Position numbers and translations under genes: made by a program. A DNA stretch of 28,021 nucleotides from Alphaproteobacteria bacterium (GTDB lineage Bacteria; Pseudomonadota; Alphaproteobacteria; Micropepsales; Micropepsaceae). Under the pieces are notes generated by a model. The model worked only from the letters and a program-made list of their open reading frames with translations. It made no database searches and was not told the DNA's origin. Every line of letters begins with the position of its first letter. The stretch's first letter is position 1. Where the stretch lies: the NCBI GenBank assembly GCA_028869725.1, contig JAGWRJ010000212.1:1-28021 (forward strand), written 5' to 3'. Below, in pieces: positions 1-8,587 of the stretch.

Positions 1-1
1 C

Positions 2-241
2 AAGGGTAGCCTGAAGAAAGCGCGCAGCATGCTGGAGCGCTGCCACCTGTTCGCGCTGGCCGAATCGCTGGGCGGCGTGGAGAGCCTGATCGAGCACCCT
101 GCGATCATGACCCACGCCTCCATCCCGCCCGCGCAGCGCAAGCGGCTCGGCATCAGCGATGGCTTGGTGAGGCTGTCGGTGGGGGTGGAGAATCTTGCGG
201 ACCTGCAGGCGGAACTTGAAGCGGCGTTGGGCGCTGGATGA
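2..241 (+). CDS. metB: Cystathionine gamma-synthase/lyase, C-terminal fragment (5' end outside window)
   Basis: The open frame enters from the left edge and ends with TGA at 239-241. About 79 C-terminal residues are visible. They match the end of the PLP-dependent Cys/Met metabolism family, including the conserved segments SLGGVESLIEHPAIMTHAS and GLVRLSVGVENLADL, which line the substrate and PLP-phosphate pocket. The catalytic lysine lies upstream of the window. The family acts in transsulfuration between cysteine and methionine in the cytoplasm; whether this is the synthase (metB) or the lyase cannot be told from the C-terminus. It is a housekeeping gene, and in Xanthomonas it marks one border of the LPS locus. 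Its stop codon overlaps the next start as ATGA. Confidence 0.85.
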   Translation, partial: KGSLKKARSMLERCHLFALAESLGGVESLIEHPAIMTHASIPPAQRKRLGISDGLVRLSVGVENLADLQAELEAALGAG

Positions 242-1623
242 GCGTGTTCGACGGGCATGCACGTGCTTGGCATCCACGCGCCGAGCGATTGAAGCGTCGC
301 TGTGTCGCGCAGATTCTGCGAGCCATGGCTCTAGGGCGCCAAATCGCGCCCCTTGCGGTGGTGTACCACCTGCTGCCTGCAGTGCTGAGAGTGCGCATGA
401 AGCGCGTATTGATCCGCGGAGCACTTGGAACCAACACCGGCTTGAATGCGGCGCATTCAGCGCGGGAGCCTATTGCGCGTTCCAGCGGACAGGCAAACCC
501 CAATGTCTGTGGCGTCAATTTGATCGGCCATGTGCGCGGAGAGTTCGGCCTGGGTCAGAGCGTACGGCTGGCAGCGCGGATGCTGGACAGCGCTGACTAT
601 CCATTCTGCTTGTTGAACTATGAAGCCGGGATGCCCGGCAGCCTCAATGATGCTTCGCTTGCAGCGTGGATCGAGCAGGTGCCTCGATATCCGATCAGCA
701 TCTTTTTCATCAATCCTGATTGCATACAGCCTGCATTGGCGCATCTTCGCGAAGATGGAGCGTCCTGGCGTTACACCATCGGGTACTGGTTTTGGGAACT
801 CGAGACATTCCCTGCAGCCTGGCGCGATGCTTTTGCGCATGTCGACGAGGTATGGGTAGCTACGGAATTCGTCCGATGCGCCGTGGCAGCGGCCACTGAA
901 AAGCCCGTGCGGGTAATGCCTCTTCCCGCATTGCTGCCGGTCTTGGGGCCTTCGCAGCGCGCAGATTTTTCGTTGCCGGAGCACAAATTCATCTTCTTGT
1001 GCATGTTCGATTTCTACTCCTACTTCGAGCGAAAAAATCCAGCCGCTGCGATCGCGGCGTTTCGCGCGGCTTTCCCACGGGGCCGTGATGATGTCGGGCT
1101 GGTCATCAAGACCATCCACGGTGACCGGATGGCGGATGCTTTCGAGCAAACTGCAATCGCGGTCGCCGCGGATGCGCGAATAATGGTGCACGATGGCCAT
1201 CTGAGTACAAAGCAAGTGGCTGAACTGATCGGCCACTGCGATGCTTTGGTCTCCTTGCATCGGGCCGAAGGCCTCGGGCTGGCGTTGATCGAAGCGATGG
1301 CGCTCGGCAAGCCGGTCATCGCCACGGCCTACTCAGGCAATATGGATTTCATGTCGGATGATGACGCGCTGCTGATCGGTTATCGCAGCGTGGGCATCTC
1401 GCCGGGCGCATATCCGCATGCGGCGGGGCAGCAGTGGGCGGAGCCCGATGTAGCCCAAGCCGCCGCCGCAATGCGTGCACTGGCGGATGATCGGGCATAT
1501 GCCAAGCGTCTCGGTCAGACAGCGCGTGAGCGCATCCAGCAACAGTACGCACCTTCCGTCTGCGCACAAGCCATGGCACGGCGTATCCGCGAGATCGAGG
1601 CCATGACAGCGCAAGCGTGTTGA
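238..1623 (+). CDS. GT4-type glycosyltransferase
   Basis: 461-residue protein, probably cytoplasmic or peripheral to the inner membrane, transferring a sugar from a nucleotide donor to a growing glycan. The GT-B C-terminal half carries the GT4 signature EGLGLALIEAM, the E-x7-E pair at residues 344 and 352, followed by GKPVIAT. The N-terminal Rossmann half begins near residue 93 (CGVNLIGHVRGEFGLGQ), and the first ~90 residues are a basic, less conserved extension. The ATG overlaps the metB stop (ATGA), which suggests translational coupling, but no strong ribosome site is visible and a later start is possible. One base separates its stop from the sulfotransferase gene. Sugar specificity cannot be read from sequence; mannose is plausible because the locus makes GDP-mannose. 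Confidence 0.85.
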   Translation: MSVFDGHARAWHPRAERLKRRCVAQILRAMALGRQIAPLAVVYHLLPAVLRVRMKRVLIRGALGTNTGLNAAHSAREPIARSSGQANPNVCGVNLIGHVRGEFGLGQSVRLAARMLDSADYPFCLLNYEAGMPGSLNDASLAAWIEQVPRYPISIFFINPDCIQPALAHLREDGASWRYTIGYWFWELETFPAAWRDAFAHVDEVWVATEFVRCAVAAATEKPVRVMPLPALLPVLGPSQRADFSLPEHKFIFLCMFDFYSYFERKNPAAAIAAFRAAFPRGRDDVGLVIKTIHGDRMADAFEQTAIAVAADARIMVHDGHLSTKQVAELIGHCDALVSLHRAEGLGLALIEAMALGKPVIATAYSGNMDFMSDDDALLIGYRSVGISPGAYPHAAGQQWAEPDVAQAAAAMRALADDRAYAKRLGQTARERIQQQYAPSVCAQAMARRIREIEAMTAQAC

Positions 1624-1624
1624 T

Positions 1625-3880
1625 ATGACTGATCCGCAGCAAGCCCCGATCTTTATCCATTCGCTCTTCCGCTCGGGTAGCACCTGGCTGTTTGATCGAT
1701 TTCGCAGATCGCTTGCAGGATACTGGTGCTACCAGGAACCGTTCCACGAGTTCCTGATCAATTTGAAAGACCGTCCTGAGGACGTGTTGGCCATCCATCA
1801 GCAAACCTCCCAGGAGTTGCGGCATCCCGCACTGAACAAGCCCTATTTCTACGAGTTTCATGCAGTCCGCGAACACATCGCCGCAAGCTTTGCCAAGTGC
1901 ATCAGCTTCGACAGTTTTTTCGACGCGACGTGTTGCCCGGCGTTCGCTGACTATGTGGGCAAGCTCATAACGCATGCCCCTGCGCGGCCGGTGCTGCAAT
2001 GCTGTCGGTCTTTTGGCCGCATCGCGTTTCTTCAGCAACAGTTCGGTGGCGCGCATCTTCACTTGTGGCGCAACCCGCGCGATCAGTGGTGGTCCTACCA
2101 GATCAACGATTATTTCGACATCACAGGCCTGGCGATTCTCAATGCCGAGCGTGTGCCTGAGGTTGTTGCGCAATTGCGCGAAGTCGTTGGCTTTGTGCCC
2201 ATACACCGGGATACGTTTGCCGAAGAATACGCGTTGCTCGCAAAGTTTCCGCTTGATGCGGAACAGCGCTATCTGACGTTTTATGTGCTCTGGCTTTACA
2301 GCCTGCTGGAGAACCGCAGGCACGGTTGTTGCGACCTCAACATCGATCGGCTGAGTCAAGACCAAGGGTATTGCGCCGAGGCTGCGACTCGCCTTGCCGC
2401 GCTGGGTGTGCCGGGCGTGGACCTTGGCCAATGTGCGGTCCCGCAAACACAGTTTGAACCAAGTGAAATCGACTACTTCGAGAAGATCGAGCAGCGTGCG
2501 CGCGCGCTGTTTTTGGCAGCGGGTCATGCTGCAGACGACATCGCGGCTGCTCACGAGATGCAGCAGGCAGCGGCGCCCGCGCCCTCTGGATCGGCTCAGA
2601 GCGGGCGACGCGCGGCGTTCGCAGCGCGCCAGGTCGCGCAACAGTATACAAATCGTATGGCAAAGGGGTTTGCCGCACTGTATGTGAATGAGGGATCATC
2701 TGGAACTGGGGATTCAGGGCGGGTTCACGACGCTGATATGGAAGTTGAACACGCAACTCTCATGCGCCTTGAAGAGACGTTGGTGCGGCTGAGCGACGAG
2801 CGTGGAAGTGTTTCCACCTTGTTGGAACAGCAGCAGCACTGGGTTGAGAAATGGCACATGGGCAGCAGTGAAGCGCAGGCGGCGCTCACTGCCGTGACCG
2901 CGGAACTGCAGCGTCTGCGCGCAGAAGCAGCGCATGTGCGTCAAAGTTCCGAAGAGTCGCAGGTGCTGGCAGCAACCCTGCGCCAGCAACTGGATCATGA
3001 ACGTGCCCGGTCGCTTGGCGCCGCCTCGCGGCTGGGTGAGCTGGATCGCGAGATCGGAGCGCTACGCGCGGAACTGTCCGCAATCGCGATGCGGCACAAG
3101 ACCGAGATGACCGCTGCTTTGTTCGAGCAGCAGCAGGTACTGACGGCTGCATGGCACCCACAGCTCGAGCGCGAGCGCGAAAAGGCCAAATCTGCCGGGA
3201 TCCAATCGGCCGCCCTGCAGATCCGCCTCGAGCATCTGCAGAGTGCTTTGGATTCCGCGCAGGCGCACGAGGCCGGCGCGCGATCTCAGCTCGATACCGA
3301 GCGCGTTTTGCGTTCCGAAGTCGAGCAGCGTGCGGGAGTGCTCGAACGACAAAACACCGAGCTTCGAGCGCGCTACAGTGCCGTCGAACACGCGCACACA
3401 CAGGTTGTGGCGCAGCTTGCCATGGTGCGTGCGCAACTTGCGGTAATGCTGACAAGTCGCTCCTGGCGGCTCACCGCCCCACTACGCTGGGTGCGGTTTC
3501 AGATCGGGCTGCTGCGCTCGCAAGGGCTTGCGTCGAGGTTGCGCAGCTTGTTCAAAAAACTTGCGCGCGCATTGTTGGGTCGAATGTTCCGCTGGCTGGA
3601 GACCCGGCCGCGTCTGCGTCGGGCCGGCGCCGCGCTGGCGCGCAGGCTGGGTCTCGAGGCGCGTTTGCGTTCGCTCTACAGGCATTGGTGGCTGCCGTCG
3701 ATGCGCGCGGCCGGTGAGCCGGTGGCCGCAGGGGTGACAGCAAACACCGACCTGAGCGCGCCCCGGTCCGCCATTGAGGGCCAGACTCCGGCACAGGGTG
3801 CGCCGATGCTGTCGCCGCGGGCGAGGCAGATCAAAACTTGGCTGGATGCAGCGCGCCGCAGCCATTTGGGAGGCCCTTGA
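1625..3880 (+). CDS. Sulfotransferase fused to long coiled coil and basic C-terminal tail
   Basis: 751 residues in three parts. Residues 1-~330 form a PAPS-dependent sulfotransferase: the 5'-phosphosulfate loop is FRSGSTWLFD (R16-S17-G18-S19-T20), and the 3'-phosphate site is LWRNPRDQWWS with R149 and S157 eight residues apart, the canonical spacing. Residues ~377-605 are rich in E, Q, R, A and L with heptad-like spacing, predicting a coiled coil of about 230 residues broken at a WHP near the middle. Residues ~611-751 start with SRSWRLTAPLRW, a motif common at the end of coiled coils in O-antigen enzymes, and continue as a strongly basic, amphipathic tail that may bind membrane. The order catalytic domain, coiled coil, tail is that of WbdD-type chain terminators, although the catalytic domain differs. 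Sulfation of the glycan is inferred, not shown. The gene sits one base after the GT4 stop, and its own TGA overlaps the next ATG (TGATG). Confidence 0.8.
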   Translation: MTDPQQAPIFIHSLFRSGSTWLFDRFRRSLAGYWCYQEPFHEFLINLKDRPEDVLAIHQQTSQELRHPALNKPYFYEFHAVREHIAASFAKCISFDSFFDATCCPAFADYVGKLITHAPARPVLQCCRSFGRIAFLQQQFGGAHLHLWRNPRDQWWSYQINDYFDITGLAILNAERVPEVVAQLREVVGFVPIHRDTFAEEYALLAKFPLDAEQRYLTFYVLWLYSLLENRRHGCCDLNIDRLSQDQGYCAEAATRLAALGVPGVDLGQCAVPQTQFEPSEIDYFEKIEQRARALFLAAGHAADDIAAAHEMQQAAAPAPSGSAQSGRRAAFAARQVAQQYTNRMAKGFAALYVNEGSSGTGDSGRVHDADMEVEHATLMRLEETLVRLSDERGSVSTLLEQQQHWVEKWHMGSSEAQAALTAVTAELQRLRAEAAHVRQSSEESQVLAATLRQQLDHERARSLGAASRLGELDREIGALRAELSAIAMRHKTEMTAALFEQQQVLTAAWHPQLEREREKAKSAGIQSAALQIRLEHLQSALDSAQAHEAGARSQLDTERVLRSEVEQRAGVLERQNTELRARYSAVEHAHTQVVAQLAMVRAQLAVMLTSRSWRLTAPLRWVRFQIGLLRSQGLASRLRSLFKKLARALLGRMFRWLETRPRLRRAGAALARRLGLEARLRSLYRHWWLPSMRAAGEPVAAGVTANTDLSAPRSAIEGQTPAQGAPMLSPRARQIKTWLDAARRSHLGGP

Positions 3881-6800
3881 TGCGCATCGTGCTGGATCTT
3901 CAAGGCGCGCAAAGCGCCAGCCGCTTTCGTGGCATTGGTCGTTACTCGCTGGCGTTGGCGCAAGCCATCGTGCGCAACCGGGGCGAGCACGAAGTGCTGC
4001 TGGTGCTCAACGGTCTATTGGCGGACAGCATCGAGCCCATCCGCGCAGCCTTCGACGGATTGTTGCCCCAACAAAATATCCGGGTCTGGCATGCCCCCGG
4101 TCCCGTCAACGAGCTGAATCCCGGCAACCGTTGGCGGCGCGAGACCGCCGAACTGGTCCGCGAGGCATTTCTTGCCAGTCTCAAGCCCGATGTCGTCCAT
4201 GTCTTCAGTCTGTTCGAGGGCTTCGAGGACAATGCAGTTTCCAGCATTGGTCGCTTCACCGGGTCATTGGCCACCTCCGTTACCCTGTACGACCTGATTC
4301 CGCTGATCAATCCGGACGCCGGGCTGAAGGCCAATCGGCCCTACATGGAGTACTACCAGCGCAAAATGACCGCGCTGAAACGCGCCGATCTGTTGCTGGC
4401 AATCTCCGAGGCCTCACGGCAGGAGGCGCTGGCGGCGCTGGCGATTTCCGACACTCAAGCAATCAATGTCTCGAGTGCGGCGGACGCGCGCTTTCGCGTG
4501 CTCGGCATTTCCGATCCGGAGCGCAAGGCGCTGTATGCGCGCCACGGCATCCACAGGCCTTTCGTGCTTTACGTAGGCGCCGCGGATGAACGCAAGAACC
4601 TTGCGCGACTCATCCAGGCGTTTGCGGCGCTGCCCGACGCGCTGCGCGACGCGCATCAACTGGTGATCGCGGGCGTGTCCGCCGTGCCCCAGCGCGCGGC
4701 GCTGCAGCACTTCGCCCAGGTGTCGCGGTTGCCAGCCGATGCGCTCTGCCTGGCAGGCGAAATCAGCGACGATGACCTGGTGGCGCTCTACAACCTCTGC
4801 CGCGTATTGGTATTTCCCTCGCTGCACGAAGGCTTTGGCCTGCCGGCGCTTGAGGCCATGGCATGCGGGGCGGTCGTCATTGCGTCCAATACGTCCAGCC
4901 TGCCTGAAGTGATGGGCCGGGACGATGCGCTGTTTGATCCTGAGAGCGTCGACGCAATCGCCGTCAAGATGGCACAGTCACTGTCAGACGGTGATTTTCG
5001 ACGCCGGCTGCAGCAACACGGTGTGCAACAGGCACGACGGTTTTCCTGGGACGCCAGCGCGCGGCGCGCCATTTCCGCCTTTGAGCGGCTGCATACTCTG
5101 CGCACACAGAACCCAAAGAATGCGTCACTGCCGGTCCGCTCGGGGCGTCGTCCCAGCCTGGCCTTTGTCTCACCGTTACCGCCCGAACGCACCGGCATCG
5201 CCGATTACAGCGCCGAGCTGCTTCCCGCGCTGGCGCAGTACTACGACATCGAGGTGATCACACCGCAAGCCGATACCTCGGACGTGTGGGTGCGCGCCAA
5301 TTGCGCGCTGCGCAGCGTCGAATGGTTCCGCGCGCATGCCGCGCGGTTTGACCGGGTGCTCTATCAGTTCGGCAATTCCCCGTTTCACAGTCATATGTTC
5401 GATTTGCTGAGCGAATTCCCCGGCGTGGTTGTGCTGCATGATTTTTTTCTTGGAGAAATTCATTGGCACGATGAGGCTACAAGAGCGCGTAAGAGTCATG
5501 ATGCTTGGACCACCGAACTAATAAACGGTCATGGCTACGCTGCCATTAAGGAGCGGTTCACAGCAATCGACCAGGCAGAGGTTGTTAGAAAATATCCATG
5601 TAATCTTGGTGTCTTTCAAAATGCGTTAGGCATTATTACCCATTCAAGGGCATCTCGATCTTTATTCAATAGATATTATAAAAACATCGAGAATTTTTGT
5701 TTCGAGATTGTGCCCCTGTTGCGTCGGCCAATTGATGGTGTAGGATTAGTTAATAGAAAAGAAAAATCCCGTCGTGATCTTGGCTTATCCAGAGATGATT
5801 TTGTGGTCTGCAGTTTTGGCATGCTCGGCCCAACCAAGCTCAATTTGAGAATAATTGATGCATGGTTAGATTCGGCCTTGTCAAAGGATTTACGCTGCAT
5901 TTTGGTTTTTGTCGGCGAAAATGATGCTGGTGAGTATGGCGATAGACTCATTCAAAAAATAAATTCAATAAGCCTTGATTCTCGCATTGTTATTACAGGC
6001 TGGGTTGACACTGAAGACTATCGAAATTATTTGTATGCAGCAGATATTGCTATTCAGTTGCGTACGCATAGTCGGGGCGAGGCCTCGGCGGCGATACTCG
6101 ATTGCATGAATCATGGATTGCCCACCATTGTCAACGCACATGGGAGCATGAACGAGCTGCCACGCGATGCAGTTCTAATGCTGCCTGACATATTTAGCGA
6201 TGCGGAGCTTGCTCACGGTTTGGCTCACCTTTACATCGATAGAGCTAAGCGTCAGCAGCTGGGTGGCTGCGCACAGCGCTATATTGCTAACTATCATGCC
6301 CCTGTTAGTTGTGCTGGGCGCTATGCGGAGATCATTGAAGGCGTTTATGCACATGAGGAATGCCATGTCACGGCGCTGACGCATCGCATCGGTCAGATTG
6401 AGGGTGCGCCCGTCGACGAAGAGTCGTGGGCTAGGCTTGCTTGTTGCCTTGCGTTTGATTTTCCGGGGTATAAATCGAAAAACAGAATTTTTATCGATGT
6501 ATCAGAATTGGTGCAGCGTGATGCACGGACGGGGATTCAGCGCGTAGTGCGCAGCATTCTTGTCGAAGCCCTGGCTAATCCACCTGCTGGATTTCACGTA
6601 GAGCCCGTTTATGCTACAGCAGGTGAAGTTGGCTATCGCCGAGCAAGCAGGTTCGCAGCATCCCTCCTCGGCGCGGCATGGCATGCTGCAGAGGATGAGC
6701 TGATTGATCCAGGTCAAGGCGATATATTTCTTGGCCTTGATCTTCAGCATCACGTTGTCTCAGCGCAGCACGAGAACTTGAAGATAATGCACTCTGTCGG

Positions 6801-8244
6801 TTGCAAAATATATTTTGCTGTGTATGACCTTTTGCCAATTCAATTGTCCGATGCATTCCCACCGGGAACTGATGCGCTTCATGAAAAGTGGTTGCGACTC
6901 ATCGCGTCATTTGACGGCGTTGTTTGTATTTCAGAGTCGGTTGCAATTGAATTTGTCAATTGGTTGAAAGCCAGGGCGCCGAGTCGGTGCACGGACTTGA
7001 TGGTGGGGTGGTTTCACCTCGGCGCCGATGTAGAGCAGTCCTGCCCCACCAAGGGCTTGCCCTCAGACCATGTGGCGGTGCTTCAGTTGATTGAAAGTAG
7101 ACCTTCGTTCCTTATGGTCGGTACCGTCGAGCCACGCAAGGGCTATCTGCAAGCGATTGCTGCATTCGAAGCGCTCTGGGCTGACGGCATCGAGGCCAAT
7201 CTGGTGATCGTTGGCAAGGAAGGCTGGAAGGGCCTGCCGGAAGATCAGCGTCGCACCATTCCGCAGATCGTCGTCAAACTGCGCAACCATCCACAACTCG
7301 GCACGCGCCTGTTCTGGCTTGAAGGCATCAGCGACGAGTACCTGGAGCGAGTTTATGATGCGTGCACCTGCCTGATCGCCGCTTCCGAGGATGAGGGCTT
7401 CGGGCTGCCGCTGATCGAGGCGGCACAGCATGAGTTGCCAATCATTGCGCGCGATATCCCCGTGTTTCGCGAGGTGGCTGGCGATTGTGCCTACTACTTC
7501 AGTGGCAGAGACGCGCGCGGTCTTGCGGAAGCTGCTAAACACTGGTTGCATCTGCGTGCGGAGTGTCGCGTGCCCGGCAGTGCGAGCATGCCGTGGCTGA
7601 CGTGGAAGCAAAGCACCGCAAGGCTGCTTGATATCGTGCTAAACGATCAATGGGCGATGTATGTGCGGCCATCGGGCGACCTCTTCCTCGGGGTGCGCTA
7701 CGACCATAGAAGCCCCCGTATCCGATGGCGTGGATTCCACGATCCTGAGGCTGAGATTCGTTGGACCGAGGGCAGCAAGTCCGATATCGAGTTCTCCGTA
7801 GGTGATGTGCCACCGGGAGGCGCATCACTTGAGTTGTGCTTCGATACCTTGGGCGAGCAGGATGTGACTCTGGTGCTCGATGGTGAGGAAGTGTTTGCCA
7901 AGCGCCTCAGTGGCCCGCGCCAGCTCGTGACGATTGACCTGCCTCGCGCCCGAGGCAAGCATCGACTCGAGTTCTTGCTGCCGCTGGCGCGATTGCCTGG
8001 CAACGGCGATCCGCGTCGCTTGGCGTTGGCGCTGAGGTATGTTTGTGTTCGACTTGGAGAAAGCATTGATGAAGACCTTGAAGAAAGCCGCGTTCATGTT
8101 GCTGATGGCCCTGTGCGGGATGCTGGTGGCCTGCTCCCACGAAAAGCCGACAACCGGGGGAGAGGGAGCCATCATCGTGCCGGTACAGTTCACCTGCCCT
8201 GGCGAATCCCAGACGCAGGCGCCCAAGGCGGGCCTGCTGAGTAA
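3880..8244 (+). CDS. Triple-domain glycosyltransferase with beta-rich C-terminus
   Basis: 1454 residues from the ATG at 3880, chosen because GGGAGG at 3868-3873 precedes it by six bases and it overlaps the upstream stop. Three GT-B units are visible. Unit 1 (~1-410) has HEGFGLPALEAM with E317-x7-E325. Unit 2 (~425-790) opens with PSLAFVSPLPPERTGIADYS and has a variant site RGEASAAILD (E734, D741). Unit 3 (~868-1240) has EDEGFGLPLIEA with E1172-x7-E1180. Residues ~1255-1390 look like a beta-sandwich. Multi-domain transferases of this kind (for example WbdA) build repeat units of polymannose O-antigens, so it may assemble several linkages. Unit 2 and the start of unit 3 (about 5440-7000) are clearly AT-rich while both flanks are GC-rich, suggesting intragenic recombination. 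The last ~60 residues overlap the next gene and look out-of-frame. Confidence 0.85.
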   Translation: MRIVLDLQGAQSASRFRGIGRYSLALAQAIVRNRGEHEVLLVLNGLLADSIEPIRAAFDGLLPQQNIRVWHAPGPVNELNPGNRWRRETAELVREAFLASLKPDVVHVFSLFEGFEDNAVSSIGRFTGSLATSVTLYDLIPLINPDAGLKANRPYMEYYQRKMTALKRADLLLAISEASRQEALAALAISDTQAINVSSAADARFRVLGISDPERKALYARHGIHRPFVLYVGAADERKNLARLIQAFAALPDALRDAHQLVIAGVSAVPQRAALQHFAQVSRLPADALCLAGEISDDDLVALYNLCRVLVFPSLHEGFGLPALEAMACGAVVIASNTSSLPEVMGRDDALFDPESVDAIAVKMAQSLSDGDFRRRLQQHGVQQARRFSWDASARRAISAFERLHTLRTQNPKNASLPVRSGRRPSLAFVSPLPPERTGIADYSAELLPALAQYYDIEVITPQADTSDVWVRANCALRSVEWFRAHAARFDRVLYQFGNSPFHSHMFDLLSEFPGVVVLHDFFLGEIHWHDEATRARKSHDAWTTELINGHGYAAIKERFTAIDQAEVVRKYPCNLGVFQNALGIITHSRASRSLFNRYYKNIENFCFEIVPLLRRPIDGVGLVNRKEKSRRDLGLSRDDFVVCSFGMLGPTKLNLRIIDAWLDSALSKDLRCILVFVGENDAGEYGDRLIQKINSISLDSRIVITGWVDTEDYRNYLYAADIAIQLRTHSRGEASAAILDCMNHGLPTIVNAHGSMNELPRDAVLMLPDIFSDAELAHGLAHLYIDRAKRQQLGGCAQRYIANYHAPVSCAGRYAEIIEGVYAHEECHVTALTHRIGQIEGAPVDEESWARLACCLAFDFPGYKSKNRIFIDVSELVQRDARTGIQRVVRSILVEALANPPAGFHVEPVYATAGEVGYRRASRFAASLLGAAWHAAEDELIDPGQGDIFLGLDLQHHVVSAQHENLKIMHSVGCKIYFAVYDLLPIQLSDAFPPGTDALHEKWLRLIASFDGVVCISESVAIEFVNWLKARAPSRCTDLMVGWFHLGADVEQSCPTKGLPSDHVAVLQLIESRPSFLMVGTVEPRKGYLQAIAAFEALWADGIEANLVIVGKEGWKGLPEDQRRTIPQIVVKLRNHPQLGTRLFWLEGISDEYLERVYDACTCLIAASEDEGFGLPLIEAAQHELPIIARDIPVFREVAGDCAYYFSGRDARGLAEAAKHWLHLRAECRVPGSASMPWLTWKQSTARLLDIVLNDQWAMYVRPSGDLFLGVRYDHRSPRIRWRGFHDPEAEIRWTEGSKSDIEFSVGDVPPGGASLELCFDTLGEQDVTLVLDGEEVFAKRLSGPRQLVTIDLPRARGKHRLEFLLPLARLPGNGDPRRLALALRYVCVRLGESIDEDLEESRVHVADGPVRDAGGLLPRKADNRGRGSHHRAGTVHLPWRIPDAGAQGGPAE

Positions 8245-8425
8245 TTCGGAGTTTATTTATTTTTCTTATGCCACGGTGTTGAATCGCCAGCCCGACATGG
8301 GCGGGTTCAACAGTGCGTGCAAAGCGCTCGAATCGGGTGTATCGCGCGCGCAGTTGGTTGAGTCGTTTGCCACCTCGCCGGAATTCAAGAATATCCTTGC
8401 ATCACCAGCTAACAAAGCGAAATAG
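8069..8425 (+). CDS. Lipoprotein with DUF4214-like domain
   Basis: 118 residues from ATG 8069, preceded by GGAG at 8056-8059 with nine bases spacing. The N-terminus is a lipoprotein signal: KK, a hydrophobic stretch, then the lipobox L-V-A-C with Cys22. The C-terminal half (FSYATVLNRQPDMGG ... SGVSRAQLVESFATSPEF) resembles DUF4214, a short repeat often attached to surface or glycan-related proteins. It is probably a periplasmic or outer-membrane-anchored protein of unknown role. Its first 176 bases lie inside the end of the triple glycosyltransferase frame, but the signal peptide, lipobox and ribosome site argue that this frame is the real one there. Confidence 0.75.
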   Translation: MKTLKKAAFMLLMALCGMLVACSHEKPTTGGEGAIIVPVQFTCPGESQTQAPKAGLLSNSEFIYFSYATVLNRQPDMGGFNSACKALESGVSRAQLVESFATSPEFKNILASPANKAK

Positions 8426-8587
8426 CGGTTATACAGTGCGTATAAAGGATTTAGTGTTGGGGTAGTTTGCATAGAGCGGTGTGTTCGCGCATTCAGTTTT
8501 GGTCTCGATGACAACTGCACAGGGTAGAGTATTTGAGTGTTTCAAGACAATTCTAACTGGATCGTTGAATGGATGCGGGGGGTGGTA

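Noticed and set aside
1349..2641. Long open frame on the - strand (430 codons) opposite the GT4 and sulfotransferase genes
   Set aside because: Arg/Cys/His-rich product without domains, lying across two well-supported genes with recognised motifs on the other strand; a GC-rich antisense shadow.
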